Source: Saprospiraceae bacterium | Lineage (GTDB): Bacteria; Bacteroidota; Bacteroidia; Chitinophagales; Saprospiraceae | Assembly (NCBI GenBank): GCA_016722295.1 | Contig: JADKGL010000030.1 | Span: 62,001 to 126,000, forward strand | Reading direction: 5' to 3' | Length of the DNA: 64,000 nucleotides | Shown: positions 8,537 to 18,180 of the stretch, in pieces | Numbering within the stretch: the stretch's first letter is position 1 | How the letters are laid out: each line of letters begins with the position of its first letter | Made by a program: the position numbers and the translations under genes | The notes under the pieces: model-generated | Seen by the model: only the letters and a program-made list of their open reading frames with translations | Databases searched by the model: none | What the model was told of the DNA's origin: nothing

Positions 8537-10554
8537 TTACAATTTTTTCCTGGATAAATTTTTTTGTTTGAATCATTGCAATCTTCAAAAGAAAAATACC
8601 CATCACCATCTTTATCTTCGTAAAACAATTTTATTGCTTTTATATAAGCGTCTTTTGCAACTATTGATCCAATTATTCTCCCCGGAATATCATCAAAAGG
8701 TGGATGTATGCCTCCCCATATTCTAGAGAGTGAAGATTGATTCGAAGCATCTCTATAAGTCGCCCACTCTAGTGTGATGTCTTGCTGAGGAGTTTGTTCA
8801 AACTTAATTATTTTCTTTCTTGCCTTTACTTCATAAGTGCCCAACCCATTTGGAAAATAGTCACTGCCAGTGATTAAACTTAGGACATCTGCTCCTGCAC
8901 GAGAGAATGTCGAATGCCCAGAAACATATCCCGCAAAAGGTGGTGTAACAAAAGTAACTTCTTGGAAGGGCTCCCATTCTTCTGCCAACATCCAACCCAC
9001 TCCTGCTGTAGTCTTTACGAAATCTTCAATATATTTATGACCTTTCCAGCCCCTTACTTTTATTCGATGTAAGTTCAATGGATCAATTTTATAAAGTGAG
9101 TCTTCCTTTGTAATAATTTCGATAAGACCTGGAATTAAATGTAAACCCCCTGGATGATATGACGGAGAATTTGGTTCGGAACATTGGCCCAATCTGCCCA
9201 TATATCTAATTGCACTTATTGGTCTACCACCATCATAATATCCCTTTATTCCCCAAGCTGCTATGGCTGCATCGTGCAACGCCGCGCCTAGAACGAAATA
9301 AGACTTTAGATCCCACTCCAGCAAACTTAATTCTTTCCCTTTCCCATTGAATTTCCTTATTTGTAATTTGTCTGTTACATTTTTATTGAGCATAGTAAAC
9401 CAGTGACCTGGCGGTGTTTCTGTATTCGGTCCATCAGCCCAAAATTGTGCAATAATTCTAGTGAAATCTCCCCTATTTACAATTTGCGATTGATAAGCTT
9501 GTCCAGTAGTTGGATTTTTAGCATATCCTTTACCCAAACTTGCTCCAGATTCTGCATCATAGAATTTTTGATATTCTTTAAAAGTGTTTGGTAATTCACC
9601 TACATTTCCAATTCCTGTTGGTGAAATATCCCATTTCACACCATCATCAGGGCTGAGATGCGCTGAGTATGCAATAACCATTTCCATATTCCATTTGTAA
9701 AATTCACTGAGCTGATTATTGACATTTACTGTATCCAATTTAGGTAACGGACCAGGATCATGATACATCCAAAATTCTATACTATCTCGGATTATTTTTT
9801 TGGGTTTGGTCAATGCAAACGGAACAACACGTCCCCATTCAGGGCTTTGAAATTTCTGCAAAGGTGGGATAGGATTCCCATTTTGATCTATAGCCACTGG
9901 AAGTTTTAGAGGTTGCCATCTATTGGGATCATGAATAATGTATAGTACGTTTGAATCTTTGTACATTGGGGGATTGAAGGGTTTGTACTCTTGGATTGCG
10001 TAATTATTCCTTTCGTTTGCTCCATCATTTAATCCAAAACCAATCACACAATCTGCTACTGCATTTCCTAAGGCAGCCGGACTCCCCGATCGAAAATCAT
10101 TATCATAATTATCAATATTATAGTTAAATTTCTTCATCAGCAATTCAACTGATGTTTTTGTAGCCTGGTATTTTGGTGATTTTCGAAAACGAACTTCTAT
10201 GATTCTTGCAGCTGCAAAACTAATTGCTTCATGCATAGCGGCTGCCCGATCTTTCGGGATAGGGTATGATTCAAACTCGCAGGTTTTATTCAATTTATTT
10301 TTAATATATAAATTATTTTTTGCCTCTGGCTCAAAAACTGCCCAAACTTCATACATTGCCAAGGAAAGATGAAATAAATTTCTTGCGTGAACTGGAGGTC
10401 TTGCGAAGTCATTTTTTATTGCATTTAGCATTTCCTCATTCCAAATTCGTGCAATAGATTTTTCTACCACCTCCAAGTCCTGTTTTTGTTCTTGAGAATA
10501 GCCAATTTGCAATACATAAAAACTCAATAAGAGTAGAAAATATTTAAGATTCAT
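8527..10554 (-). CDS. Vanadium-dependent haloperoxidase / PAP2-family enzyme with C-terminal metal-binding motif
   Basis: All vanadate/phosphate-binding motifs of the VHPO-PAP2 superfamily are present: K-x6-RP (KGYYDGGRP), SGH (GYVSGHSTFSRAG) and SR-x5-H-x3-D (SRIWGGIHPPFD). The natural reaction is either halide oxidation with peroxide or phosphate-ester hydrolysis, and sequence alone does not separate them. The ATG at 10554 puts a signal peptide (LKYFLLLLSFYVLQIGYS) first; the frame also has an upstream ATG at 10590. The last 30 residues (DKDGDGYFSFEDCNDSNKKI then YPGKNC) match the short MopE-like metal-binding motif found on secreted proteins. Single gene, probably own promoter. Confidence 0.85.
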   Translation of the reverse strand: MNLKYFLLLLSFYVLQIGYSQEQKQDLEVVEKSIARIWNEEMLNAIKNDFARPPVHARNLFHLSLAMYEVWAVFEPEAKNNLYIKNKLNKTCEFESYPIPKDRAAAMHEAISFAAARIIEVRFRKSPKYQATKTSVELLMKKFNYNIDNYDNDFRSGSPAALGNAVADCVIGFGLNDGANERNNYAIQEYKPFNPPMYKDSNVLYIIHDPNRWQPLKLPVAIDQNGNPIPPLQKFQSPEWGRVVPFALTKPKKIIRDSIEFWMYHDPGPLPKLDTVNVNNQLSEFYKWNMEMVIAYSAHLSPDDGVKWDISPTGIGNVGELPNTFKEYQKFYDAESGASLGKGYAKNPTTGQAYQSQIVNRGDFTRIIAQFWADGPNTETPPGHWFTMLNKNVTDKLQIRKFNGKGKELSLLEWDLKSYFVLGAALHDAAIAAWGIKGYYDGGRPISAIRYMGRLGQCSEPNSPSYHPGGLHLIPGLIEIITKEDSLYKIDPLNLHRIKVRGWKGHKYIEDFVKTTAGVGWMLAEEWEPFQEVTFVTPPFAGYVSGHSTFSRAGADVLSLITGSDYFPNGLGTYEVKARKKIIKFEQTPQQDITLEWATYRDASNQSSLSRIWGGIHPPFDDIPGRIIGSIVAKDAYIKAIKLFYEDKDGDGYFSFEDCNDSNKKIYPGKNCNSK

Positions 10555-10751
10555 GACCCTGAATTTAATATGATAACTATCATTATGCAAAATAAGTAAA
10601 TTCTATGCAAAATGGCCAGAGTTCTCCTCAATTGATTTCAAAAATAATTTACTAAAAAATCAATTATATATATGAATTTTCGTTATTCAATAAATGCTAT
10701 TGTTCAAATAAAATTCTAAGGAAATTTTAATATTTATTCAATAATAATGTT

Positions 10752-11813
10752 TTATAAATCTTTTTTCAAAAATGAATTGATATCTGTTGAAAATCCAAAA
10801 TGATGTGTTCCTCCTGCTAAGTGATATCGAGCATATCCATAATCAATTTTGAACTTATAAACTTTCAGTCCAAAACCAGCACAAATACCTGTAAATGATC
10901 TATAATCAGCCAATGCAAGGTCTTTAGAAAGTAATGGATTGTAACCAGCACGTAAGATAAAATTTTCTTTTTTACTTAAAAATAATTCAATACCAAATCC
11001 AAAATGACGAAATGAATTACCAAGTAATTTATCAAATTTACTTGCTTCCTTTTGATTTTCAAATACACTATTGCTTTGCCGATCTGAAGGATTGTCATAT
11101 CTCAAATCCCATTGTTCTAGATGTTTCAAACTAATGTGATATACCAATGGCAAATGTTTTAATCTTTTTGATAAACCCATTTCAATTACAAGTGGTGAGG
11201 TATTCTCCTTTGAGGATTGATATGTAGTTAATTGATGTGCGATATTTCTAATAGTGAATCCAATCCCAAGATTTTTAATTGGATTAAAATAATGAATTCC
11301 TGTATTCAACGATAAACCAGAAGCTTGATAAATATCAAGTTTAGAATTAATATAGTTTACAGCAGCTCCAATTGTAATACGTTCATTTACTTTTCGACTT
11401 GCAGCAACATAAAAAGCATTTTCAATCCCATAAAAAGTACCTCTATTTTCACCATAAATATCTGTACGAATGACATCGCCTGTTTGGTAATAATGCACAC
11501 CAAATTGTGTCATAAGACAGAATTTTCTTACATAATGTGAATATGCAAAATGTCCTGATTTTATCCCATCAAAATAATTTTGATGATTGGCAGATAGTGA
11601 GGTATGCATTTTTTCATTCAAAAGTCCTGGATGCCTCCAGGCAGTTGATGCCTCTGCATTTTGCCAACCGATGCCATTGCCACCTGTAGCTGTAATGCGA
11701 GGACTTGGTGAAAGTTCCAAAAATTGAAATATATGTTGACCTCCCGTTTGGGAAAATGCAATGTTTTGACTCAACAAAACAATAATTAATTTGATGTATT
11801 TTCTCGTTTCCAT
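10752..11813 (-). CDS. porQ: Type IX secretion system protein PorQ
   Basis: A 353-aa outer-membrane beta-barrel of the PorV/PorQ (FadL-like) class. Recognisable PorQ words are GGQHIFQFLELSPSPR, ATGGNGIGW, GIKSGHFAYSHYVRKF, GENRGTFYGIENAFYVAASR, ISLKHLEQWDLRYD and GGTHHFGFSTDI. A signal peptide (IKLIIVLLSQNIAFS) precedes it. PorQ belongs to the attachment and sorting part of the T9SS, matching the sorting-domain proteins in this window. Its start overlaps the end of the upstream lipoprotein gene by 28 bp, so the two are translated from one mRNA. Confidence 0.85.
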   Translation of the reverse strand: METRKYIKLIIVLLSQNIAFSQTGGQHIFQFLELSPSPRITATGGNGIGWQNAEASTAWRHPGLLNEKMHTSLSANHQNYFDGIKSGHFAYSHYVRKFCLMTQFGVHYYQTGDVIRTDIYGENRGTFYGIENAFYVAASRKVNERITIGAAVNYINSKLDIYQASGLSLNTGIHYFNPIKNLGIGFTIRNIAHQLTTYQSSKENTSPLVIEMGLSKRLKHLPLVYHISLKHLEQWDLRYDNPSDRQSNSVFENQKEASKFDKLLGNSFRHFGFGIELFLSKKENFILRAGYNPLLSKDLALADYRSFTGICAGFGLKVYKFKIDYGYARYHLAGGTHHFGFSTDINSFLKKDL

Positions 11814-12394
11814 GTGGTTTTACATATTCCTTCTAAGCAATCCATTTTCCTTTCTAAAGCACCTGTTGAATCGTACATTAACAACTCTCCGTGTTCATTT
11901 GTACCGTGAAGATAAGTACCTTTTACTTTAATTGCGCCATTTTCATAATATTCTGTAAAAGGACCATTTTCTTCATTATCTGCCATATTCACTTCTTCCT
12001 TTAACTGACCCGAAGCATAATAGCCCTTCCAAATACCTGAAGTTACATTTGAAGTATATTGACCTTCTACTTTCAATTTACCTGTAGGATAAAAAACTTT
12101 ATATTGGCCTTCAAACAATCCTTGATTCAAATTCTCAATGCTATACAAAAAGCCATTTTCATATAATTTTCTTTCCCCATGGATTTTTCCATTCTTATAG
12201 TTCACAATTTCTTTAGGTAATCCTGTCTCGGTAAAATATTCATAAACTCCATTTTTACCTTCACTTGTATCTCCTGCTAGTTGAATTCGTTCAGTAACAA
12301 TTCCTTGTGCATTCTTCTTCTCTATAACTTCCGAATTTTTACATGCATTGAATAGAGAAAGTAAAAATAGAAAAATTAAAATTGGTTTTGCCAT
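11786..12394 (-). CDS. MORN-repeat (YwqK-like) lipoprotein
   Basis: A lipoprotein signal ending in LFNAC (Cys about 18) is followed by six or so MORN-variant repeats of the form NGxxxGxYKxYYxxGxLKxEGxY (for example GLFEGQYKVFYPTGKLKVEG and ENGPFTEYYENGAIKVKGTY). The family is often labelled YwqK antitoxin, but no toxin is nearby and an exported repeat lipoprotein is the safer description. It precedes porQ with overlap, which hints at an envelope role. Confidence 0.75.
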   Translation of the reverse strand: MAKPILIFLFLLSLFNACKNSEVIEKKNAQGIVTERIQLAGDTSEGKNGVYEYFTETGLPKEIVNYKNGKIHGERKLYENGFLYSIENLNQGLFEGQYKVFYPTGKLKVEGQYTSNVTSGIWKGYYASGQLKEEVNMADNEENGPFTEYYENGAIKVKGTYLHGTNEHGELLMYDSTGALERKMDCLEGICKTTWKRENTSN

Positions 12395-12490
12395 GATTGA
12401 ATCGAGATAAAGTACTATAACGAGAAGTAGTTTAAAAAAAGTATTTTTCCAATAGTAATCCTTTAATTTGTGTTTTGCTTCAAATTTATT

Positions 12491-12994
12491 TTATAAAAAT
12501 GGTCTAGAAAATATGGAGGTCTTCTTTAGAAAAGCATAATTTATTTTTTGCTTCCAATTTAAGTTTCTTGTTGACTTGGGATTGTCAATTGTAAAAACTG
12601 GCTTAGAAAGCAAGATTCGCTCATCTAATATCTTTGAGACTTTTGCTGCAAATGCTTTATCTTCTATCACTGTGATCGTTTCAGAATTGAATCGATAAGA
12701 AAGGTTATCCAAATTGTAAGTTCCAATGACTGAGATATAATCATCTATCACCATTGCTTTTGAATGCAAGGTCTTAGGCCCTTCATATTCGTATGTACGA
12801 ATATTCCATTTCAAATATTTCTTTCGATCTAAATCAAAAACCGCTGCAGCAACTAGCACATCTGTTACGAAAGCTGCATTGCTTACTATTCGTATTTTAG
12901 TGCCTTTTTGTGAGGCTGAACGAAGGGCTCTTCGCATCAATCGCGGTGGTGCAGAATATGGAGACTCCGCTTTTGATCGTATGATTGGCTTCAT
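12491..12994 (-). CDS. Phospholipase D-like protein, C-terminal part (frameshifted)
   Basis: This frame holds the second PLD half, including the second HxK motif (TLHSKAMVIDD) and IGTYNLDNLSYRFN, which matches the HxKx4Dx6GSxN pattern closely. The usual pre-motif ESPYSAPPRLMRRAL is also here. The apparent ATG at 12994 lies inside the upstream frame and is not a natural start. Skipping one A in the AAAA run near 12974 joins the two parts as NHTIK-AESPYSAPP. See the partner at 12897-13766. Confidence 0.7.
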   Translation of the reverse strand: MKPIIRSKAESPYSAPPRLMRRALRSASQKGTKIRIVSNAAFVTDVLVAAAVFDLDRKKYLKWNIRTYEYEGPKTLHSKAMVIDDYISVIGTYNLDNLSYRFNSETITVIEDKAFAAKVSKILDERILLSKPVFTIDNPKSTRNLNWKQKINYAFLKKTSIFSRPFL

Positions 12995-13766
12995 AGATCA
13001 ATGACATCATTTTATTTGTGACGAATCTTGTCCGGGGAAATTGATCATAATAATCTCTTATAAAACTTGCTTTTGCGACTATGACAGAGAGATCAGTCCA
13101 GCGACGTAAATCATTTCTTAAATCATGTTGGATTATTGAATCAAATTTAATTTTAATTTTCTCAATTTTACTTTGATTTCGCTTAGATTTATTATCATTT
13201 AAAAAGCTTGCAAAAGGTACGTTCCACAAATGATCAAAATATTTCGTCGCTTGATCCACCGACTCTCCCTCAACTAATATCTCAATATCAGTAAACTTTT
13301 TTTTACTTGGATATAGATTTGAATAATAATTGTTGGTAATATTTCGACCTCCTGTAAGATAATATTGGTCATCTACAATGAGTAATTTATCATGTAATGA
13401 ATGAATATTTCGATAAAATTTTTTCCAATAGAATTTATTGAAAAACTGAACACTGATGTTCTCTCTACACAAGTATTCTAACAAGGGCTTGCTCAATTTA
13501 GAGGCAAGACTTTCTACCATAATTCTGACGACAACTCCTCTTCGAGCAGCTTCTACTGCTGCCGCCAAAACTCGATAACCCGATTCATCTTCATAAATAG
13601 CATAATAAGCTATCGACACTTCATGCTGAGCGTGTCTGATCATATCTAGTTTAATTTGAAGCCCGTCTACTTCATCCTCAATAAGTAATACTTTTGCCTG
13701 AGCAATCAGGTGAAAATTACTACAAACTAGAATAAGTAGAATTTGAAAAAAGCGTCTTATGATCAT
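12897..13766 (-). CDS. Phospholipase D-like protein, N-terminal part (frameshifted)
   Basis: A signal peptide (IIRRFFQILLILVCSNFHLIAQA) is followed by the first PLD half with SIAYYAIYEDESG and the first HxK motif (HSLHDKLLIVDDQYYLTGGRN). The frame leaves the family sequence after YEANHTIK and ends in non-homologous residues. An extra A in an AAAA run explains the break. Enzymes of this kind act on phosphodiester bonds of lipids, often in the cardiolipin synthase/PLD group; the second half is needed for activity. Another ATG lies at 13781; I prefer 13766 for the signal peptide. Confidence 0.7.
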   Translation of the reverse strand: MIIRRFFQILLILVCSNFHLIAQAKVLLIEDEVDGLQIKLDMIRHAQHEVSIAYYAIYEDESGYRVLAAAVEAARRGVVVRIMVESLASKLSKPLLEYLCRENISVQFFNKFYWKKFYRNIHSLHDKLLIVDDQYYLTGGRNITNNYYSNLYPSKKKFTDIEILVEGESVDQATKYFDHLWNVPFASFLNDNKSKRNQSKIEKIKIKFDSIIQHDLRNDLRRWTDLSVIVAKASFIRDYYDQFPRTRFVTNKMMSLIYEANHTIKSGVSIFCTTAIDAKSPSFSLTKRH

Positions 13767-13797
13767 TTTATAATGCAACAAATTAATATTTTAAAGG

Positions 13798-13805
13798 CAA
13801 AAATA
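13798..13805 (-). promoter_or_regulatory. Bacteroidota -7 box for the phospholipase D gene
   Basis: TATTTTTG on the minus strand fits TAnnTTTG and lies 16 bp before the ATG at 13781 and 31 bp before that at 13766. No clear -33 box is visible. Confidence 0.4.
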
Positions 13806-13864
13806 CATAAAATAATGGAATTGCTTAACAGCAGTGAAAGTTCTCCATTTTTCTAGATTTTCTA

Positions 13865-13904
13865 AAATAAAAAATGCCAGTTAAATAATAAAATTCAACT
13901 GGCA
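13865..13904 (-). terminator. Rho-independent terminator of hmuR-hmuY
   Basis: On the minus strand, TGCCAGTT and AACTGGCA form a stem that is followed by a T-rich tract. It lies about 20 bp past the hmuY stop. Confidence 0.75.
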
Positions 13905-13926
13905 AATTTATATTGACAAATTTTAT

Positions 13927-14550
13927 CTATTCAAATTTTTTAGAACCATCTGCTTGATATGTATATCTGAATGTATAATATCGGGCTGCATTTACCATAG
14001 CATTGGGTGAAGCTGGAGCACCTTTATAATAGGATAAGATTTCCATTTTAACATACTTGCCATCACTACATTTGATGATCAATGTTTTTCCTGGTGTTGG
14101 GCTCAATATCAATGTTTGCGCATTGTAGGTAGACCAATTCTTTCCTATAGCCAAATTTGTTGCTGAAACATCTGTCTTAAAGATGCTATCATTAGAGATT
14201 TCTTTAATCTCGGAATACAAACCATTCTGTATAAATCCAGCTGCAGTTGCAGGACCAGAAATTCCTGAATTCAAAATTATAGTACTAGATCTAAATCCAA
14301 TATCCCATTTTGCTGTTGCACTGTCTGCATTTGAAATAATCGTGCTATCGCTGAATCTAAAAAAAGTAAACTTCTTACTATCACCAATTGGCATTCCTGT
14401 AGTTTGATCGAAGCCGGTGGTAGGATCACCTGGAAGATCTTTAATTGTAATTGATTTTGCTGTAGAGCTTGGATCATTTGTTGTCTTATCACAAGCCACA
14501 ATAAAAAGTAAAGAAACGAATAATACAAAAAACGACTTTTTCATTTTCAT
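13927..14550 (-). CDS. hmuY: HmuY-family haem-binding lipoprotein
   Basis: The lipoprotein signal ends in LLFIVAC (Cys20). The mature part has HmuY family features: FFRFSDSTIISNADSATAKWDIGFR, NSGISGPATAAGF and the close YYTFRYTYQADGSKKF. HmuY proteins bind haem at the cell surface and pass it to the HmuR receptor. The ATG overlaps the stop of the upstream receptor gene by 4 bp, so the pair is translationally coupled. Confidence 0.85.
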   Translation of the reverse strand: MKMKKSFFVLFVSLLFIVACDKTTNDPSSTAKSITIKDLPGDPTTGFDQTTGMPIGDSKKFTFFRFSDSTIISNADSATAKWDIGFRSSTIILNSGISGPATAAGFIQNGLYSEIKEISNDSIFKTDVSATNLAIGKNWSTYNAQTLILSPTPGKTLIIKCSDGKYVKMEILSYYKGAPASPNAMVNAARYYTFRYTYQADGSKKFE

Positions 14551-16682
14551 TTATTTTGAATATATTTATAATTAATTTTAATAAAAGCTGTGCGTCCTAT
14601 CAATGTAGGTTGATTGGTTGGATCGGTATAATTTAAGAGATTATCAGCACCGAGTTGAAGCATCCATTGTGTTTTAAACTCTTTAGACAAACTAAGATTT
14701 ACCAATCCATATGGTGAAACTAAATCATCATATTTATCAATGATAGAATTAGAATTTCGATCTGATGAATTGATTAATGTGCCATTTACGGTTCCATTGG
14801 TTCCTGCTATGCCAAAGGATCCTCTGTAAATATATCGTACATTGATTTCAACTCCAATCTTTGGTATCGTATATCCTACCTTAACAAATCCTGAATGCCT
14901 AGAACGATGTGGAAGCCCGATATAATCGCTTTGTTTGATTTTATAGCTTTCTAGAGTATTTGGATCTCTTCCAAACATTTGATTTTTTTTGATCAAATCT
15001 ATGATATCTTTATCCTTCGCTTGAAGATATTGATAACTAATTGCGAACTTGATTTTCTCCCGAATCGTAGTTTGATAATTCACTTCGATACCTTGGGTCA
15101 ATGCACGTTTAATGTTTGAATAACTATAGATAAAATTTTGATTGGTAGCCAAAGCGACAGTTTGAGTTTCAATCAAATCTTTGATATCATTTCGAAATAC
15201 ATTTGTTGTGATATTGTGTTTTCGAATGGTGTAGGTAATGCCTCCATTCCATGCAGTAGAGCTTTCTGGGCGCAACACATTCATATTTTGCAAAGGAATA
15301 AACAATTCTTGAATCAATTGCTTCGACATTAATTCTTCAATTTGGGATTTCAAGTTTTCGGTCCCAAATACACTGTAGCCTGCTGCTGCATTGTTGAAAT
15401 TTAAATAAAGCTGTCTAAAATCTGGAGATTTAAATCCAGTACCAAATGAAGCCCTAAAACTTAACGATTTTGTTGCAGAATATTGAATGGCAATTTTAGG
15501 TGACCATTGGCCTTTATATACTGTATTGTAATCATAACGAAAACCCGACAATAGATTCCAATTTTTTAAAGGATTCCATTCATATTGCAAAAATCCATAA
15601 TTAGTTTGTTGCTTTCTTTGATTCTGATCTCCATACCGATTTGTTCGAATAAATTCTTTTACGATACCTACTCCAACAGTCCAATTCTGATGTTTAGAAA
15701 AATTACAAGTAGATTGAAGTTCTGGTCTAATAAATCGTTGTGAAAATTCGTCATTATAATAATCTGATTTACTCTCCAATTCTTTTAAATCTGTTTTTGT
15801 CTCATAATTCGTAATATAGGTTCTTGCAATAATATTTGTTTTGTTCGTAAATTTATATTGATAGCTAGGAAATAAACTCCAATCTGTAATATACCCATTG
15901 CCATATACTCTTATGGAATCAAGACTATGAATGACTTGGTATTCATTATTTTGTTTCTCTTTAAAATATTTTGCACTAAATTGGAATTCATGATTTCGTT
16001 TCCATTCATAAGTCAATTTATACTTTGCAGTAATATTGGAATACGGCGAAACAGTTTGACCATAAATATTTTTTGACAAATCATAACCTTCTGTACTAAA
16101 GTGATTGAAAAATATTTGATTTGAAAAAGTATTTTTTGCATAACTTAGGTCGATACTCGCATCGCTTGTTTTTCGTTCTGCCAATTTTACATTTACGTTA
16201 ATTTTATTTGTCAAAAATTTATTTGTAATAATATTGATCACACCAGCCAATGCATCTGATCCGTAGAGCGATGAAGATGGACCTTTTACGATTTCAATTT
16301 TTTTAATGTCGGCAACAGTTATCCTATTAAGCTCCAATGTACCAGCATATCGACCTATTATAGGCTCACCGTCGATTAAAATCAATGTATAATCTGGATT
16401 TAAGCCCTGAAGTTGAACTCCATTCCCAAGTCCATTGATCTGAGGGACGATAATCAATCCGGATTGCTCTGCTAAGATATCTTGTAGACGACTAGACGCT
16501 ATTTTCTGGATTTCCTTTGCAGATATCAACGTCACAGGAAGTGGCACTTTAACTAAACTTCGCTCAGTCTTCGTCGCCGTAATGACTACATCATCTAAAG
16601 TCAATGTGTCAGTCTGTGACCAGGAACTGGCTACAACACTGCACCAAAGAACAAAAAGAGCGATTATATTATGAACTCGCAT
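14547..16682 (-). CDS. hmuR: TonB-dependent haem receptor HmuR-like
   Basis: A 711-aa outer-membrane receptor. After a signal peptide come a TonB box-like TLTLDDVVITATK, a plug domain (SSRLQDILAEQSGLIIVPQI, ILIDGEPIIGR, KIEIVKGPSSSLYGSDALAG) and a 22-strand-type barrel ending in a typical terminal strand (INYKYIQNK). Coupling to hmuY identifies the likely substrate as haem. It is transcribed away from an AraC-type regulator with a 208-bp gap between. Confidence 0.85.
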   Translation of the reverse strand: MRVHNIIALFVLWCSVVASSWSQTDTLTLDDVVITATKTERSLVKVPLPVTLISAKEIQKIASSRLQDILAEQSGLIIVPQINGLGNGVQLQGLNPDYTLILIDGEPIIGRYAGTLELNRITVADIKKIEIVKGPSSSLYGSDALAGVINIITNKFLTNKINVNVKLAERKTSDASIDLSYAKNTFSNQIFFNHFSTEGYDLSKNIYGQTVSPYSNITAKYKLTYEWKRNHEFQFSAKYFKEKQNNEYQVIHSLDSIRVYGNGYITDWSLFPSYQYKFTNKTNIIARTYITNYETKTDLKELESKSDYYNDEFSQRFIRPELQSTCNFSKHQNWTVGVGIVKEFIRTNRYGDQNQRKQQTNYGFLQYEWNPLKNWNLLSGFRYDYNTVYKGQWSPKIAIQYSATKSLSFRASFGTGFKSPDFRQLYLNFNNAAAGYSVFGTENLKSQIEELMSKQLIQELFIPLQNMNVLRPESSTAWNGGITYTIRKHNITTNVFRNDIKDLIETQTVALATNQNFIYSYSNIKRALTQGIEVNYQTTIREKIKFAISYQYLQAKDKDIIDLIKKNQMFGRDPNTLESYKIKQSDYIGLPHRSRHSGFVKVGYTIPKIGVEINVRYIYRGSFGIAGTNGTVNGTLINSSDRNSNSIIDKYDDLVSPYGLVNLSLSKEFKTQWMLQLGADNLLNYTDPTNQPTLIGRTAFIKINYKYIQNK

Positions 16683-16855
16683 ATTAAGGGCAAAATTGGA
16701 AGCTTTCTCATTAGAAAAATAACAGGATCAGTATTATTTATATCGGTAAATGAAATTGCTTATAATTGTATTATCCAAGACATATTAATTCACATTACAT
16801 TGAATTTTAGGTATTTATGGTTTTAAAATTATATTAAAAGTTAAAAAATTAACAT

Positions 16856-16863
16856 TATCTTTG
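16856..16863 (+). promoter_or_regulatory. -7 box of the AraC regulator gene
   Basis: TATCTTTG matches TAnnTTTG and lies 27 bp before the ATG at 16891. The hmuR promoter must lie in the same 208-bp gap, so cross-control is possible. Confidence 0.5.
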
Positions 16864-16890
16864 TAAAAAATAACAAATAAAGTAAAAAAA

Positions 16891-17712
16891 ATGGAGACAA
16901 ATATCAGGCTACAATGGCAAGAACTAGAAGAATCGTCAGTTTTGCCTTTAGTCCTTGAATCAAAACAGGTACATATCCTATTTGGATTGGAAGAAGCTAT
17001 ACTATTTTCATTTGGGCCTCATTATTCACGAAGTTTGAATCCAAACAAAGTATTCATGATCTTCAATCCTGAAAAAAATCTTGAAGTTGAGCTGCATGTA
17101 AAGACTAAAGTAAAATTGATCTATTTAAATCTTGAGCTAAAACATCTACATGAGCTATTCGTACCAGGATCTCAACAAGCGCCGGTTTTTAATCCAGAAA
17201 ATTCAAATCACAAATTTTATGAAGAAAAAGATATTCCTTCCGAACTTTACTTTGTCTTGAATCAACTTTTTGCTCGACAGATGGCTCCAAATGCAGAGCG
17301 TCTCTACCGCAAAGCGAAAGCCTATGAGATTCTAAGTTTATTTTTCTCCGAGCCAGAAGCGAGCAAGGCCAATTGCCCTTTTCTAAATAATGAAAATGTT
17401 ATATTGAAAGTAAAACAAGCCAAAGAATATTTATTAGCCAATTACAATGATCCACCACAGATACATGATCTTGCTTTAAAAGTTGGACTCAATGAATTTC
17501 AATTAAAATCAGCATTTAAAGAGATTTATGGAAATTCTCCATACCAATATCTACTGGATCATAAATTAAATTTATCGCGCACTTATTTACTTTCGGGCAA
17601 ATTACAAGTAAATGAAGTAGCTTATAAGATGGGTTATTCAAATCCAAGTCATTATATAGAAGCATTTAAGAAAAAGTATGGGATTACACCTAAAAAACTC
17701 ATAAGCAAATAG
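16891..17712 (+). CDS. AraC-family transcriptional regulator
   Basis: The 273-aa protein has a variable N-terminal effector domain and a C-terminal AraC double helix-turn-helix (about 175-273), with VKQAKEYLLANYNDPPQIHDLALKVGLNEFQLKSAFK and PYQYLLDHKLNLSRTYLLSG, ending GYSNPSHYIEAFKKKYGITPKKL. The layout resembles PchR-type regulators that sense siderophores or iron. It is divergent from hmuR-hmuY and is inferred to control haem uptake. Confidence 0.8.
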   Translation: METNIRLQWQELEESSVLPLVLESKQVHILFGLEEAILFSFGPHYSRSLNPNKVFMIFNPEKNLEVELHVKTKVKLIYLNLELKHLHELFVPGSQQAPVFNPENSNHKFYEEKDIPSELYFVLNQLFARQMAPNAERLYRKAKAYEILSLFFSEPEASKANCPFLNNENVILKVKQAKEYLLANYNDPPQIHDLALKVGLNEFQLKSAFKEIYGNSPYQYLLDHKLNLSRTYLLSGKLQVNEVAYKMGYSNPSHYIEAFKKKYGITPKKLISK

Positions 17713-18180
17713 TAATAAAAGGCTTGTTTTAAGCAAAAATTTTAGCTAAAACTTAAATAATCATTTTACCATTTCATATTAACTTATGATTAACACAGAA
17801 TAAATTATTTGTAAATTATTTTAAATAGCAATAGTTAATTTGGAATCTAAATTTAAAAAGAAATAATTTCAGATTTGCCACTTTTACGAATGTGCAGAAT
17901 ACAATTTGCCACATTTTTAAAAAGGCAAGTATAGGATTCTAGAGTATAGCAATAAGCTAAATTCATATTAAATATTTTTATAATATAAAAATTGTGAATA
18001 AAATTTTACACTTACTGTTAATTAGTTTAAAACTGGTCGACGAAAAAAGTGCATTCGTAGAATAGGGGAAACTTTTTGTTCCATCCCAACGTCTCTATAG
18101 TATAATATGTAATGATGATGCAACGTTTAGAATGCATCGAGATCCTTAGATAGAATATAAATAAAGATAAAATAGAGTTT
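17713..18180. other. 468-bp gap without a recognisable gene
   Basis: The stretch is very AT-rich. I see no convincing coding frame and no strong hairpin. It separates the AraC gene from the small secreted protein at 18181 and presumably holds the latter's promoter. Confidence 0.4.

Noticed and set aside
11786..12394. YwqK antitoxin
   Set aside because: The protein is an exported lipoprotein with MORN repeats, and no toxin gene is adjacent.
14183..14528. Open frames on both strands within hmuY
   Set aside because: They are shadows of the hmuY frame, without conserved motifs.
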